This document shows, in pieces, positions 44,998 to 57,246 of a DNA stretch of 64,000 nt. The notes beneath the pieces were generated by a model. That model saw only the letters and a program-made list of their open reading frames with translations. It was not told where the DNA came from and made no database searches. Location of the stretch: NCBI GenBank assembly GCA_030789695.1, contig CM061140.1:81530422-81594421 (forward strand), in the 5' to 3' direction. The position numbers and the translations under genes are program-made. This stretch comes from Scilla litardierei. Its lineage: Eukaryota; Streptophyta; Magnoliopsida; Asparagales; Asparagaceae. How positions within the stretch are numbered: position 1 is the stretch's first letter; every line of letters begins with the position of its first letter.

Positions 44998-45477
44998 GAG
45001 ATCGTTCAAAGCTTCGAGCTAGAAGTGGAGCACACTGAGGGCGTTTTCATGGAGTTGGCTACTCATGGTCAGAGTAGGGAGTGAGTTATGCCTTGTGTGG
45101 TGGACAGTGTTTGAGGGTTTGGGGGTCTATTACATTTTGGTCCCTTTTGTACCTAGTATAATTATCATATGTACTTTTGTACCATTTAAACATAAATACA
45201 TGTAATATTTTCTTTTGGTGACTCTATGACGTGGTCATGTAGTCTATCTGTATTGAAGTATATGTATTAATTCTTTTATCTGTCATCTGTACTGTTTTAG
45301 TATGTGCAGTGACTATTGGGAAATATTATTATATATCATATTTACGATGTGTAGTATTTAGAGTTAAGAAGTCAAATCCTTGGGTCTAAATACTGTCGTG
45401 GCCTTGTCACTCTTCTTCTCTATTCGGACTTGGAAAGTTTCATATTTTCCAAGTATTTTGGAGAACAGAGCGTGACA
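44998..45477 (+). repeat. Old Ty3 LTR fragment, right part
   Basis: Continues the LTR interrupted at 33896 and ends GAGAACAGAGCGTGACA, similar to the ends of LTRs A-D. It contains TTGGGGGTCTATTACATTTTGG and ACTTGGAAAG...CTTTCCAAG-like sequence near the end. No gene. Confidence 0.55.
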
Positions 45478-46144
45478 AGCACAAAGAGATAAGGCACAAG
45501 CATAATGCAAACACCAAGGAATTATCCTGGTTCACCCTCTCCTTAGGTCTACTACAGTCCACAATCTCCAATTGGGATTTTCCACTATCAAAACTCTCTT
45601 AATCAAAAGAGCAATGCCTCACCAAGAGGGCTTGAGTACACTTGCCTAGCTCCTCTTACTATGAATTCTCAACAATTACAATCACACCTAGCCTCTTGCT
45701 ATGAGTTTCCAAATTAACCTCAACTTCTCCAACAACAGAGAGTTTTACAATATCTTTTATCAAACAAACTTACCAATGCACTTACCACAAGCTTCTAAAA
45801 TTGGAAGCTAGTGATTACAAAAATTCTATAGCCAAAAATGTGGAGCTTTGATTTGTGGCTAAGGAATAACGTCCTCTTTGATTATTTGGAAGAGTGAAGA
45901 TTAAAACATAAGAATCAAGGGAAAATCTTTTGATTTGCTTCTCTTAGAAATGAGGATTAAAACAAGAGAGAAACAAATCTTTGAAGCCAAGTTTAAATGC
46001 TTAAAGCTTTTCTAAAAACTGAAATTTCTTGGCTTAAAAATCTGAGAAAGAGAGAGAGCTTTAATGGCTTTGAATGCTTAGAAAACTTAGAATATTTGAT
46101 CATTCATTACTCTCAAAAATTCTGTATCTCTCTCTATTTATTAC
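45478..46144. other. Unassigned repeat-like sequence
   Basis: AT-rich. The segment with GGAATTATCCTGGTTCACCC, CCTTAGGTCTACTACAGTCC and repeated CCTAGCTCCTCTTACTATGA / CCTAGCCTCTTGCTATGAG looks like an antisense copia LTR, but no ends could be placed. No gene. Confidence 0.4.
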
Positions 46145-48297
46145 TGTAACAGCCAGTATTTTTGTTATACATCTTAGTAGTTTACCCTTCTTGTCATACC
46201 CTTTTCGCATGCATTATTTTAAATGATTATCCGTATTTCATTTTAAGCTTTGCGTATTTATTCTACGTACTCGTATTAACTACGAATCCTATACGTGTTA
46301 GCCGCAAGTATTTTAATTTAACTATTATAATTTCATTTCAAAATTTAAGTTTTATATTCAAACTATTTCCTATTTTAGAGATGAGACTTTTTGCTCATTC
46401 TCATTCACTACCAAATCCCACTCTAATTGCTATTTAACTCATTGTCCCCTTCCTTTTCAACCTAGTTTTAAATCCTTCCTTTTAATCTCAAAACCCCTAA
46501 ATTCTACATCTCCAGCCTCCACTTCATTTGGTTTCCTTCCTAAAATGTTGTCATTGCTCACACAAATCTTCCCAGGGCTAAGACTCACACACACAAAAAC
46601 TTGCTATCCCAAGCCCTCCTATATTAAACCCTACATATAGGAATAGAACCACACCTAGGGCTCTAACAACCGCACCCTACAAATGAGCCCAGGCTATTTT
46701 CGAAACTCATTTCCCATGCTCGCGTGAGGAGCCTAGGAGCTTTCTAGTTTTTTAAAAAAACCTAAGCCTAGCAAACAGCCTCCTATATTAACCTAGCCCT
46801 ACTCCTATGTTTTAAACCCCAAGCAACAGTACCCTACTCTACCTCCTCAGTCGCACAAAACAAAGAGTCCAGGCTTTTCTTTTTTGAAACCCAACCCCAT
46901 CCTAAACCCTAGAGCTCCCCTTGTGCCCAAGCTTGCACCATCCCCCCTTCTCCGACAATCAGCAGCTGCACGCCACCCCAAGAACCCCAAAACTTCCAGT
47001 CATCTCCCCCTTCAAACACCACCCCGAAACTGCCCTATCTCCTTCCTCTTCGACCTGCCCACGAACCATACAGCAGCCGCACTCGACCACCCTCTCTCCC
47101 TCTCTTGTTCGACCACCTCCCTCTAGCCAACTTAGTCATACCTCCTTTCCTCTCGACCTCCTCCACACCCCTACTAAGCCACAGCCTGTATAGCTCCTTT
47201 CATCATTTTGGCGGCCACCTCCCCTGTCCAACTGCTCTGAGCTACACACGCCATGAACAACAGCCCTCTCCCTAACCTCTCTCTCTCCACACGCAACTCA
47301 GACTCGACTGCACCCTCTCCGCTTACCCCGCGCTGCCCTACCTGCAAGCTTTGCCAATGTTTCCCTTGCTGCCACGGCCGTTGCCCATCTCAGGTCGCAA
47401 GTCGCCGTCTCCTTGATGTTTTGCTGATGTCCCCGTGGTCGATTTTTTGCTGATGTCCCCGTTGTCATTGTTTTACTGTTGTCCCCGTTGCCGCTGTCTT
47501 GCTAATGTCGTTGCCGTAAGTTGTCATTGTCGCTGCCCTCGCTTTTTACCATCACCACTTCGCTGTGCTACCCGCAGCCAAGGCGACCCTGACAAGCCTC
47601 CTTATTGCATTACCTGCAACCGAGGAACCGAAGCCGAGACGCGAACCGTTGCTGCTACCATATCCGAAATCAGACTTGTTCGTGTTCGTCGTAGTAGGTT
47701 GATGACCCTTACTCGTAGTAACCCATACGTTACGTCATTGAAAATCTAATTAAAATCGATAACTTAATCACTAAGTTTATTTTACGCTCCTTTAAACTGA
47801 TGTAATAATCTAGGTCGTCGAATGGACTTTTTGACTGTGCACATTGGGTAGAATCGACGTAGAGAACCGTAGAATAGATCTGAGTATGGGCGACGTGATT
47901 GGAACTGTTACGATATCCACGATTAACCTAAAGACATACCATAATAGGACTTCTAAAAACATGACCTGACACCGTCTCGTTTGACTTGTTACAGCAAACC
48001 GTAACCGATGCACTGCCATGACGAGACGCTCCTACGAACGCACTTCTCGCCACTTCAGGCAAGTGTACTCACTTGCGTAGAATCGGCCACGTTTAGGCCA
48101 TTACTTATTTTAGTTGGTGAAAACATGAATAAAAGGTCTAGACGTGAAATGATAGCGTCTAGGATACCCTCACGACAGCCTAGACTTGACGACGAAATCT
48201 AAGCACAAAAAACTATAACTGCCATATTCATAAATACCTTAAAACGGACATGCATCATTCTAATCTTTCCATGTAGATTGATTCAAGAATTGTATTG

Positions 48298-48410
48298 AAC
48301 CTGCGGGGAATAAGGCACTCTCCAAGATAGAGTGTGTGATCCTTTGTACGGATAACCTGCGGGGAATAAGGCACTCTCTAAGACAGAGAGAGTGATCCAT
48401 TGTCATGCCA
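48298..48410 (+). repeat. Two-copy tandem repeat, period 56 bp, in LTR B
   Basis: AACCTGCGGGGAATAAGGCA occurs at 48298 and 48354, each followed by CTCTC.AAGA.AGAG and GTGATCC. It sits where LTR A has its 109-bp duplication. Confidence 0.85.
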
Positions 48411-48572
48411 TGTTTACTTCTTGCACCGTCTTTTACTTACCTGCCACGTTAAAATATAATTGACATGATGTCGCATCTCACCAATTGCCATGTAAATAAC
48501 ATTTAATAACTGTCTTTAAATTCCTTATACCTTGCAGTAGAGTTCTTCTTACATTTCATTTTGTAGACTCTG

Positions 48573-48712
48573 CCTGACGTACAACTCCTTTTCTGTTGGT
48601 TGTTTCTACGTCAGGTATTGAGACAAAGTACGTAGACAAGGAGACAGTAACTACAGACATGGACCAGGAGGACACTGCTCCAGAGTACGATCCGGACGAG
48701 GACGAGTCTTAG
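48573..48712 (+). other. Stem-loop over a 3' splice site, then acidic mini-exon (LTR B)
   Basis: CCTGACGTA (48573-48581) pairs with TACGTCAGG (48607-48615) across a T-rich loop, and the right arm ends CAG. The 98 nt that follow (48615-48712) are open in the same phase as LTR A and encode a peptide ending APEYDPDEDES, then TAG. Confidence 0.55.
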
Positions 48713-49072
48713 AGTTCCATGCATGTAGCTGACTTGGAGTTTTCTGCTTTCTAGTTTGGGTGCATAGCACCATTTTACTTTCTTTTCTTGGTTGGGTGCG
48801 TAGCATCAGTAGTTTCATTTTCGGTTGAAGCCATACCCGAGGCTTTCTTTATTAGACTTTCTTTTGTACTACTGGATTGTATCTTAATGAATGAATGATG
48901 TTTCTTTTCAGTACTATTATTATTCTGAACTATAATGCAAGAACCTATATATCGATTGGTGTACCCCTACAGGCACTTATTGGGTCCGAGCTTCACAGGT
49001 TCGGCCCAGGCAGACCTTCGTCTTATCCTCGCACCCGTATTATGGGAAGCAGGATGTGACAGATTTTTGTGA

Positions 49073-49088
49073 TGGCCCATGCAGGTCC
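49073..49088 (+). other. Candidate primer-binding site, non-canonical
   Basis: TGGCCCATGCAGGTCC, 11 nt after LTR B. It is conserved at the same distance after LTR D. It does not match the tRNA-Met or tRNA-Asp sites used elsewhere in this window. Confidence 0.4.
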
Positions 49089-49181
49089 AGCAAAAATTTC
49101 GGGACGATAAAAGTATTCGCATTCATTTAATATCCAGTTTGACATGTGCAAAGACTAATTTGGGTTTTCCTTGTCAACATG

Positions 49182-49526
49182 ATGGCAGGAAGACGCAATA
49201 CCCGAGCTGGAACCTCAACTGACGGGTCCATGGAAGGCAAAGTGGTGAATTCTGTTAGTTTCTGGGCGTCATGAGAGAGATGCTGGATGTTCAGCATCAC
49301 TTGGTCGAGCAGACCCATCAGGCTGCCCATACTGCTCAGGCTGCTCCGACTATACCGCCTGCCCCTTGAGCTGCACCTGGAGTGAAGCAGTTCAATGAGC
49401 TGCAACCGAGGACTTTTTCTGGGAAGAAAGGACCCCTGGATGCTGACGAGTAGATCCAGAGCACCGAGGACAAGCTGATAGCTGCCGACATGCCTGAGAA
49501 GACCAATGTGGAGATAGCGAAGCTGC
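49182..49526 (+). pseudogene. Ty3 gag N-terminus, broken and truncated
   Basis: ATG at 49182 begins MAGRRNTRAGTSTDGSMEG. A frameshift and stops follow, then gag-like sequence in another frame: EMLDVQHHLVEQTHQAAH, KQFNELQPRTFSGKKGPLDA (stop after DADE) and EDKLIAADMPEKTNVEIAKL. The F-x-G...P..A..W(stop) region is the start of the capsid domain. The SIRE LTR cuts it at 49527. It is comparable to the minus-strand gag remnant at 24541-24960, which shares the start but lost this region. Confidence 0.8.
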
Positions 49527-50893
49527 TGTTGGAATTTCATAATTCCATATTTCTATTCCCATATGGTTTTGATATGACAAACACATTCAGTGCTACTAAC
49601 TCTATGTATGCAGATACATATCAATGCTGAGTTCCACACAATCAGATATCTTCATGCATACTCAATCAGATATACCATTCATGAAGCTGGAAAGACAAAG
49701 GCACCTAATCCACGACTTGGATATATAATCACTTGATAAGGATCTCCTGCAAAGAAGCTTCTCAGATTCAGTTGCAGATGCAGTCCTATCTACGGCTTTA
49801 TGTAATCAATGTAAAATTTACTTTATTAGAGTCACAAAGCCTTGTGATAATATATCTTAGTCATCTAGGTTCCATTCCTCAGAGATCTACACTTCCCAAT
49901 TTCGAAAATTCGCAACTTTGAAAATTGGCAGCCAATAACCCCATTTTGGTCGACCAATTTTAAACCTTCGAATTTGGTTATGGGATTGCATGTGCAAACT
50001 CCTATAACCGTGTAGATTCTAGAAATGTCTTCCAACGGTCGAAATTCCCTCTCTAAATTTTGGTCAACCAATGTGTCCTTTTGGTCGACCAATTTCAAAA
50101 CTAGCCGTTTTGATCCCAAATTTTCAGGGACGGTTCCTGCCCGTTTTCCAACGTTAACTACAGTCCCCAACCGTCCCTAAACACTATAAATAAAGGGGTA
50201 GACCCTCTCTTTTCTTTCACACACTTTCCTCTTCTTTACTCTCTTATTTGTTGGAATCAAGTCTTCTCTTTTCTAAAGCTTTAGGCCATTAGTTGTTCTT
50301 TTCTTATTTGTAAGAAGAAATCATTAGATTTCCTTCTTCATTTAAGAACGGAAGAACTTGGATTTTTCAACATCATTTTGGAAAGTTGTTTGTGTTCATA
50401 ATTGCAAGAAGAAATCGATTGATCTCTCTCTTCTTTTATGAACCAGAGAACTTCAAGTGTTGCTCTTCATTACATATCCTTTACATCTTGAAGTTCTCCT
50501 TCTAAAACACCATCCTTGAATTCATTCTCTGAAATTTATAACAAGGCTATAGGTGTTTTTCTATTTCATTATTTTACAGGTTTGAATCTCTGTTAGAGAT
50601 TGTACAAAGTTTGGGACACGGGGAGTGTCGCCATTTTTGTAAGTTCGTGCTTGCGGGGCAAGTGATTATAGTGGATTGAAAATCTCTACGGGGTAGAGGA
50701 CTGGAGTAGGATCACAAGGATCCAAACCAGGATAAATCTCTGTGTTTGCGATTGATTTAATTTCAGTACTTGTCTTTTTATGTCTGTGCCATCTTTGCAA
50801 ATATTACTAACATTTTATTTGCGACATTTTTTTATATACAATATTCACCCCCCCCCCCCTCTAGTGTATTGATCCTTACAGGCTAAAATTACA
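49527..50893 (+). repeat. 5' LTR of the SIRE element
   Basis: Starts TGTTGGAATTTCATAATTCC and ends AAATTACA just before the primer site (a CTTACA at 50880 is an alternative end). About 1.37 kb. Contains three TTGGTC(G/A)ACCAA palindromes, a hairpin and a TATA box, and a C-run at about 50848-50859. Confidence 0.85.
49947..50194 (+). promoter_or_regulatory. SIRE LTR promoter region: palindromes, hairpin, TATA box
   Basis: TTGGTCGACCAA at 49947-49958 and 50081-50092, and TTGGTCAACCAA at 50060-50071. GGGACGGTT (50127-50135) pairs with AACCGTCCC (50169-50177), 7 bp before TATAAATAAA (50185-50194). Transcription should start about 30 bp further on. Confidence 0.65.
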
Positions 50894-50895
50894 TT

Positions 50896-50907
50896 TGGTA
50901 TCAGAGC
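50896..50907 (+). other. Primer-binding site for initiator tRNA-Met (SIRE)
   Basis: TGGTATCAGAGC, 2 nt after the LTR end, the standard site for copia elements. Confidence 0.92.
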
Positions 50908-50916
50908 AAGGTTAAG

Positions 50917-51249
50917 ATGGCAGCAAGTTCCTCAAACATGAATGCAGTTCCACACAACTACAATTAGCATCCTGAAGGGCACTCTCAAACTCGTCCTCCT
51001 CTATTTGATGGTTCAAATTACTCATATTGGAAAATACGAATGGAGATTCATCTCCAAAGTATGAATTATGACATTTGGGACATCGTAGAGTCAGGATACG
51101 AAAAGCCAACAACTCCTGTTGCTGATTGGACCACCAACGACAAAACTGCAAAAACCAACAACTCAAAGGCCATGAATGCCTTATTTTGTGCTATGGATAA
51201 ACATGAGTTTAATCGAGTATCTCAGGCCAAAAGTGCTAAGGAGATTTGA
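50917..51249 (+). pseudogene. SIRE gag N-terminal remnant
   Basis: ATG at 50917 starts MAASSSNMNAVPHNYN, then a TAG (50965-50967). The frame continues with PPLFDGSNYSYWKIRMEIHL and NALFCAMDKHEFNRVSQAKS, then AKEI and TGA at 51247-51249. This is the N-terminal part of the copia Gag (capsid). At 51250 the sequence jumps directly to the region after the zinc knuckle, so the capsid C-terminus and the CCHC knuckle have been deleted and the frame has shifted. Confidence 0.85.
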
Positions 51250-51253
51250 CAAA

Positions 51254-52069
51254 ATGAAAAAGGCATTTGCAGCAACATGGGATGATTCTTCAGATGGTGA
51301 AGATGATGATCTAAATGAAAGTGCCAACATGTGCTTTATGGCACAAGAAGATGAAGATGAGGTAAGTTCTTTTAATAACGAAGAATTACTTGATGCATTA
51401 AAAGATCTCTATTCTCGTTTCAAAAAATTGAATAATCAACATAAATCTTTGAAACAGAATAATGATGATCTTCTTATTAAATATCAAGAATTATCTTCTT
51501 CTAAGAACACTACACCTATTGAGAATACATCTTCTCAAAATTTAAATCTTAGTAAAGAGAATGATATTCTCAAAACTAAGAATCTAGAACTACATACTCA
51601 AATATCCGAAATGGATAAAAATATTTCATCACTAAAGATGAAATACGACGAGATGTCTTCCAATATTAATAAATTTAATAAAGGAAAGACTAATCTTGAT
51701 GATTTACTAAAAATACAATATCCTGCAAATCATAGACAAGGTCTGGGATATTCTCATAAGGATGCACACAAATCTTGTAACACTTCTTCTTCTTGTGGAA
51801 TAACTACTTTTGTTAAACCTCAAAAGAAGAATCACGCATTTATTTACACAAAGAAAGTAAACATTCCTACTTTTTCTTCACAAAGAAATGTTTCTAATAT
51901 TTCAAAACCATCTTCTAGGAAACCTATTACAATTAGTATATGGGTTCCTAAGAATTCATGCTTAGAAGATAGAAATGATTATATTTCTCATTATATACAT
52001 TCTATAGTTCAGTCTAATGATTATATTAAAAAGCCAAATTCCACTTGGGTTTGGCTTCCAAAAATCTAA
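51254..52069 (+). pseudogene. SIRE gag C-terminal region (acidic plus coiled coil)
   Basis: Begins MKKAFAATWDDSSDGEDDDL with ANMCFMAQEDEDEV, which in SIRE Gag-Pol follows the zinc knuckle. A long charged helical region follows (LKDLYSRFKKLNNQHKSL, ISEMDKNISSLKMKYDEM), predicted coiled coil. The segment ends STWVWLPKI and TAA (52067-52069). It is in the same frame as the downstream pol segment, separated by two stops (52067 and 52103). Its role in the family is not well defined; a structural or linker role is likely. Confidence 0.8.
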
Positions 52070-52105
52070 TCCCAAGGACCCTCAAAAAGGGGTACCAATG
52101 CTTAA

Positions 52106-54754
52106 TGTTTTATCTTTCAGGTACCTAGGAAAGAAAGATGGATTCTGGACAGTGGATGTTCAAAACATATGACAGGAAATATCAACTTGCTTTCAAACAT
52201 TAAATATAAAGATGGAGGCACAGTTACCTTTGGTGACAACAAGAAAGGAAAAATCATAGGCACTGGAACAGTTGGCAATACAAATCAGCCTATCATTGAG
52301 AATGTTCACCTGGTTGACGGTTTGAAACATAATTTACTTTCCATTAGTCAGTTATGCGATAAAAATTACAAAATAGTTTTTGAACAAAATGATTGCATTA
52401 TTTATGATTCTGATATGTCATCTGTTTTGTTTCGTGGTAAGCGTAAAAATAACATTTATATTTTATGCATGTCTATTACCACAAATAATCATTGTTTAAT
52501 GATTACATCTGATGATACACTTTTATGGCATAAACGTTTTGGACACACTAATTTCAAAAATCTAGCACACATTTCAAAACACAAATTAGTAAATGGAATG
52601 CCAAATATTTCTTTCAAACACAAACATTTTTGTGATGCTTGTCAACAAGGAAAAATGCACAAATCTTCTTTTAAATCAAAGGATGTTATCTCAACAAAGA
52701 GACCATTAGAACTCTTACATTTAGATTTGTTTGGTCCTTCTAGAGTAGCTTCTTTAAATAGAAGTAGATATGCATTTGTCATTGTTGATGATTATTCAAG
52801 ATATACTTGGGTTATATTCTTACAAAACAAGAATGATGCATTTGAAGAATTTTCAATATTTTGTAAAAAGATACAAAAAATCAAATCTTCTAACATTGTC
52901 ACTATTCGTAGTGATCATGGAGGAGAATTTGAAAATGAATCATTTACCAAGTTTTGTAATGAAAATGGCATTACTCACAATTTTTCTTTTCCTCGTGCTC
53001 CTCCTCAAAATGGAGTAGTTGAAAGGAAAAATAGAACTTTACAAGAATGTGCAAGAACAATGCTTTGTGATAGTAATTTACCAAAATATTTTTGGGCTGA
53101 AGCTGTCGCAACTGCATGTTACATTATGAATAAAATTCTCATAAGGCCATTTCTTAATAAAACTTGTTTTGAAGTATTCTTTGATCGCATTCCACGTGTA
53201 TCATATTTTAAAGTGTTTGGATGTAAATGTTTTATTCTTAATACTAAAGATGCACTTGATAAATTTGATTCGAAATCTGATGAAGGTATTTTTGTTGGAT
53301 ACTCAACACGTAGCAAAGACTACAGAGTATATAACAAAAGAACTTCAACAGTTGAAGAATCACTACATGTCATATTTGATGAGAATCCCTCATCTAATTC
53401 TCCCATCATTGATGATGAGGAGAATATATTACCTTTATCTAATTCTTTAGATAATATCAAACTTGATGAAATTGATGCTACTAATCATTCTATTGAGTCT
53501 ATTTCAGATAATACAGATCTTCCCAAGGCTTTTGCACAAGTTCCAAATCATCCATCAGAGTTAATCATTGGAGATATCACTGATGGAGTTAGAACTCGTC
53601 GTCAAATTGAACAAATGGCGCATTGTGCTTTCCTTTCATCCATTGAACCAAAAAACATCAAAGATGCATGTGAAGACAGTTCATGGATTATCGCTATGCA
53701 GGAAGAACTCAATCAATTTCAACGAAATGATGTTTGGGAATTAGTTCCCAGACCAACAGATCATTCAATTATTGGTACCAAGTGGGTATTCAAAAATAAA
53801 TTGGATGAATCTAGTCAGGTAATTAGAAACAAGGCACGATTGGTTGCACAAGGTTATAATCAAGAAGAAGGTATTGATTATGATGAAACCTATGCACCAG
53901 TTGCTCGTCTTGAGTCTATTCGCATGTTGTTATCATTTGCATGTTTTAAAGATTTTAAATTATTTCAAATGGATGTCAAAAGTGCTTTTTTAAATGGATT
54001 TCTTAAGGAAGAAGTTTATGTTGAACAACCTCCTGGTTTTCATCATGAAAATTTTGAAAATCATGTTTTCAAATTAAAGAAAGCTCTTTATGGTCTCAAA
54101 CAAGCACCTCGTGATTGGTATGAAAGACTTAAAAGCTATCTTTTAAATTCTGGTTATAATATTGGTAAAATAGATTCCACTCTTTTTATTAAAAATATTA
54201 AATCTGACATAATCATTATTCAAATATACGTTGATGATATTATTTTTGGTTCTACTAATGAATCTCTTTGTCAAGATTTTTCTAAGATTATGCAGAAAGA
54301 ATTTGAGATGAGTCACATGGGTGAACTCAATTACTTCCTCGGTCTTCAAATTAAACAATTGAAGGAAGGAATCTTCATTCACCAAAGCAAGTACTCTAAA
54401 GAACTCATCAAGCGTTTTGGTTTAGAAAGTTCTGCAGAAAAACATACTCCAATGAGTACATCTACATCTCTCGATAAAGACTTAAATGGTAAGAGTGTTG
54501 ATCAACGTCTTTACAGAGGTATGATTGGCTCTCTACTCTATTTAACTGCTAGTAGACCAGACATTATGTTTTCAGTATGTTTATGTGCACGTTTTCAGGC
54601 AGATCCTAAAGTTTCACACTTAACTGCCGTAAAAAGGATTATTAGATATGTTAAGCACACTTCTGATTTTGGTTTATTTTATCCCAAGTCAAGCACATTT
54701 GATTTATTATCCTATAGTGATGCAGACTTTGCTGGTTGCAAATCAGATCGTTAA
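52106..54754 (+). pseudogene. SIRE protease-integrase-reverse transcriptase
   Basis: Open from 52106. Protease active site [13 protein letters not shown] (52139). GAG-pre-integrase zinc region [12 protein letters not shown]...CDACQQGK. Integrase core acidic residues in [19 protein letters not shown] and [10 protein letters not shown]. Then [29 protein letters not shown] and a linker. Reverse transcriptase begins near [20 protein letters not shown] and includes [20 protein letters not shown] and the catalytic IYVDDIIFG. The start of RNase H ([10 protein letters not shown]) is present before TAA at 54752-54754, which replaces a Lys codon. Apart from this stop the enzyme motifs are complete. The product would reverse-transcribe and integrate the element. 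Confidence 0.95.
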
Positions 54755-55509
54755 AGTACCAGTGGTACTTGCCACTTTTTAGGTCATTCTTTAGTTTCTT
54801 GGTTTAGCAAAAAGCAAAACTCTGTTTCATTATCTACAACCGAGGCAGAATATATTGCCGCTAGGGCTGTTGACGAACAGAACGTTCGACAAACTACTCG
54901 TGAAAAAGCTCGGTACATGTTCGTTTACGTTCGTTTAGTAAGCTTAATGAACAAGCTTGAACAGATTTTTAGAGCTCGGTTAGTAAATGAACAGAGTTTG
55001 AACATAACTGTGTTCGTTCATTTATGTTCATAAACAAGCTCGTTAAGTGTTCATGAACAAGCTCGTTAAGTGATGTTCATGAACAAGCTCGTTACGTGTT
55101 CGTGAATGAATATGTAACGAAAAATAGTAAATTTAGACAAATACTATATTTTTTATTATGCTTGTAATGGATGCTTGTAATGGGATCTATGAAGCTATTA
55201 TGCTGGATTTATCTGTTTTTGTCCTGCAAATATTTAATCCTTTTATTTAATTGATTTAGTCATTGGCAATTATGTTTAAATAGTATTATTCCCAATTAAA
55301 AAATTGATGTTCGTTTGTTTGATGAAAATCTGTTCATGAACAAAATTGATTGTGTGCTCACGAACATGTTCCTGAGCATGTTCACGAACAAGCTCGATAG
55401 GTCTTGTTAACGAACAAAACATTCGATTAACTACTAGTGAACAAGGTCGGTACGTTCGTTTACGTTCGTTCGGTAAGCTTAACGAACAAGCTTGAACCGG
55501 GTTTTTGAG

Positions 55510-57240
55510 TGACGTGCATTTATATTTCATATATTTGCGCACGTTTTCTTCCGTGTTTCTCCGTATTTTCCGCCGTCTTTTATTTGTTTTCTTGTATTTT
55601 CTTGTTTTCTTTCACTTTTCCGTGTTTTTGGTATTTTGCAGGAATTTCTAGCATTTTGGACATAAAAACGATGATATCACAAGTCCCCGGCGCAACGGGA
55701 GGAGTCAAGCATGACCCAGAAGTCAAACGACGATGATTGCATCATTCAGCCCCTCACCCGATCGGTTGAACAAAGTCAACCGATCGGGTGATGCACGCGT
55801 GCACCACCCAATCTCAGCTAGAGCTCAAGCGGATGTCACCCGACCGGTTCTCAGGCCGGTTCATTGCGGCCGTTTCTCTGTCTTTTCGAGCCAAATGCCA
55901 ACCGATCGGGTGACTCTCACCCGATCGGTTCATCCGTAGCTGATTCTGAGGAGCCAAGACACGGGCATCCAACCGACCTCTTCACCCAATGGCGCCATGA
56001 TCCAACCGGTCACCCCAAGAACTAAACCGACCGGTTCATCTGACTGGGTGAAGCTCCGCCGTTTTCTGTTTATTATTTGTAACAGATCACCCGATCGGTT
56101 GACTTGTCAACCGATCGGGTGGCGTTTTTTCTACGGGTTTGGACCCGAACCATTAGTGTTTCGAAGTGGGGCTATAAATACACGAGGCTGGCCGACTTGA
56201 GGGGGATCTCCTGGATTTTTTAGGGCTTCTTGCCCCCCTTCTCTTGTGAGTTCTAGGTTAGTTTAGATTAGGGCTTTTGGTTAATAAATCTTGTATTGGA
56301 TCGTTGGATTCAAACGGTGATAAGTATTTTCTTCTCTCTTTCTCCATTGTTTTGTATTGTGTTAAGTTTTCTTGATGATGAATGTTTGTATGCCTTTTGT
56401 GTTGTTGGTTTATATGTTTTTCATCATTGAGTAGTATTGATGAACCCTAATACGGGGTAGGGTAGGATTGATGCTTGGTTGTTTCATTTGACTTGGTTGC
56501 ATGGCATGTGTTCAATGAAATGCGTCAATGGGGATTTCTAGCAATCTGGGTCCAATTCGTACGACGACACACTAGATGTGTTGGGGATTGGGGTCCGGTG
56601 CTTGTCCTGTCAAGATCCTCTTCGATGAATTGCTAGAAATCACATTTGACCTATTTGGCAATTAGGGTTACGCGGGGGTGTTTTATTGTCATCGGTGGGA
56701 AAAAGACCGCCTTTGACCGTTGGGCCAAGGTGGAATAAACTTGGCGGTTGACTCCCTAGCCATAGCTCACGCCCCGAGCGTTGACAACGAGTCCTCGCAC
56801 GTGGGAACGGCTTGGACGAAGTGTTGGGAGTTATCATTGTGGCCTTAATGCTCCCGGTTGCGGAAGGTATTAATGGACATGGGAATGCCCACGGTCCGGA
56901 ACCGGGTAGGCCTAGCGTGCTTGGTACCGACCGGAATATCGGGCCATGGACGCTAGGTACCACCTTTTGGGGCAATGTCTCACCCTGGGTCAAGTCAAAT
57001 GCCTAGTGTCATGAATGCTCTAGCCCGTGTTAGCGGGGATTCTTTTCGTTTTTTTTCAATTCTTTCTTTTATTTCTACACTTCCACCCATATTATCTGCG
57101 TAGCTAGCACACAACCTAGGCGAGGCTAGTAGCCACTCAAGCCATCCACCTCCCTGAGTTCGATAAACACGCACCCTACACTAACCGTGCACTTGCGATA
57201 AAACGACACCGCGCCCATACCGTAAACGGGGCGCCGGTCA
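55510..57240 (+). repeat. Left LTR of the Athila/Tat-like element
   Basis: TGACGTGCATTTATATTTCA...GGGGCGCCGGTCA. It contains the CCGATCGG hairpin array and TATA box (55755-56180). It also has the GATCCAATACAAGATTTATT region antisense to ordinary promoters, and the CACTTGCGATAAAACGACAC end typical of Athila/Tat LTRs. Confidence 0.93.
55755..56180 (+). promoter_or_regulatory. LTR promoter: three perfect hairpins and TATA box
   Basis: Three perfect inverted repeats built on CCGATCGG. 55755-55790: CACCCGATCGGTTGA, loop of 6. 55900-55930: AACCGATCGGGTGA, loop CTC. 56088-56121: CACCCGATCGGTTGAC, loop TT. Variant CCGACCGGTT sites lie between them. TATAAATA follows at 56173-56180. The right LTR repeats the set at 60870-60905, 61015-61045 and 61203-61236 (one mismatch), with TATAAATA at 61288-61295. 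Confidence 0.8.
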
Positions 57241-57246
57241 AGTTTT

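Larger units (their letters stand above)
46145..49061 (+). repeat. LTR B: 5' LTR of a Del/Tekay-like element
   Basis: TGTAACAGCC...GGGAAGCAGGATGTGACA, 2.92 kb, collinear with LTR A. Open proline-rich sense frames at about 46884-47700 match the GC-rich segment of the other LTRs. It is followed by a 5' UTR and a gag start, so it is a 5' LTR and not a solo copy. The element is cut at 49527 by the SIRE insertion and its remainder lies beyond the window. Confidence 0.87.

Noticed and set aside
52070..52105. An intron between gag and pol ending TATCTTTCAG
   Set aside because: The acceptor-like sequence is suggestive but no donor is convincing; two stops in the same frame explain the gap equally well.
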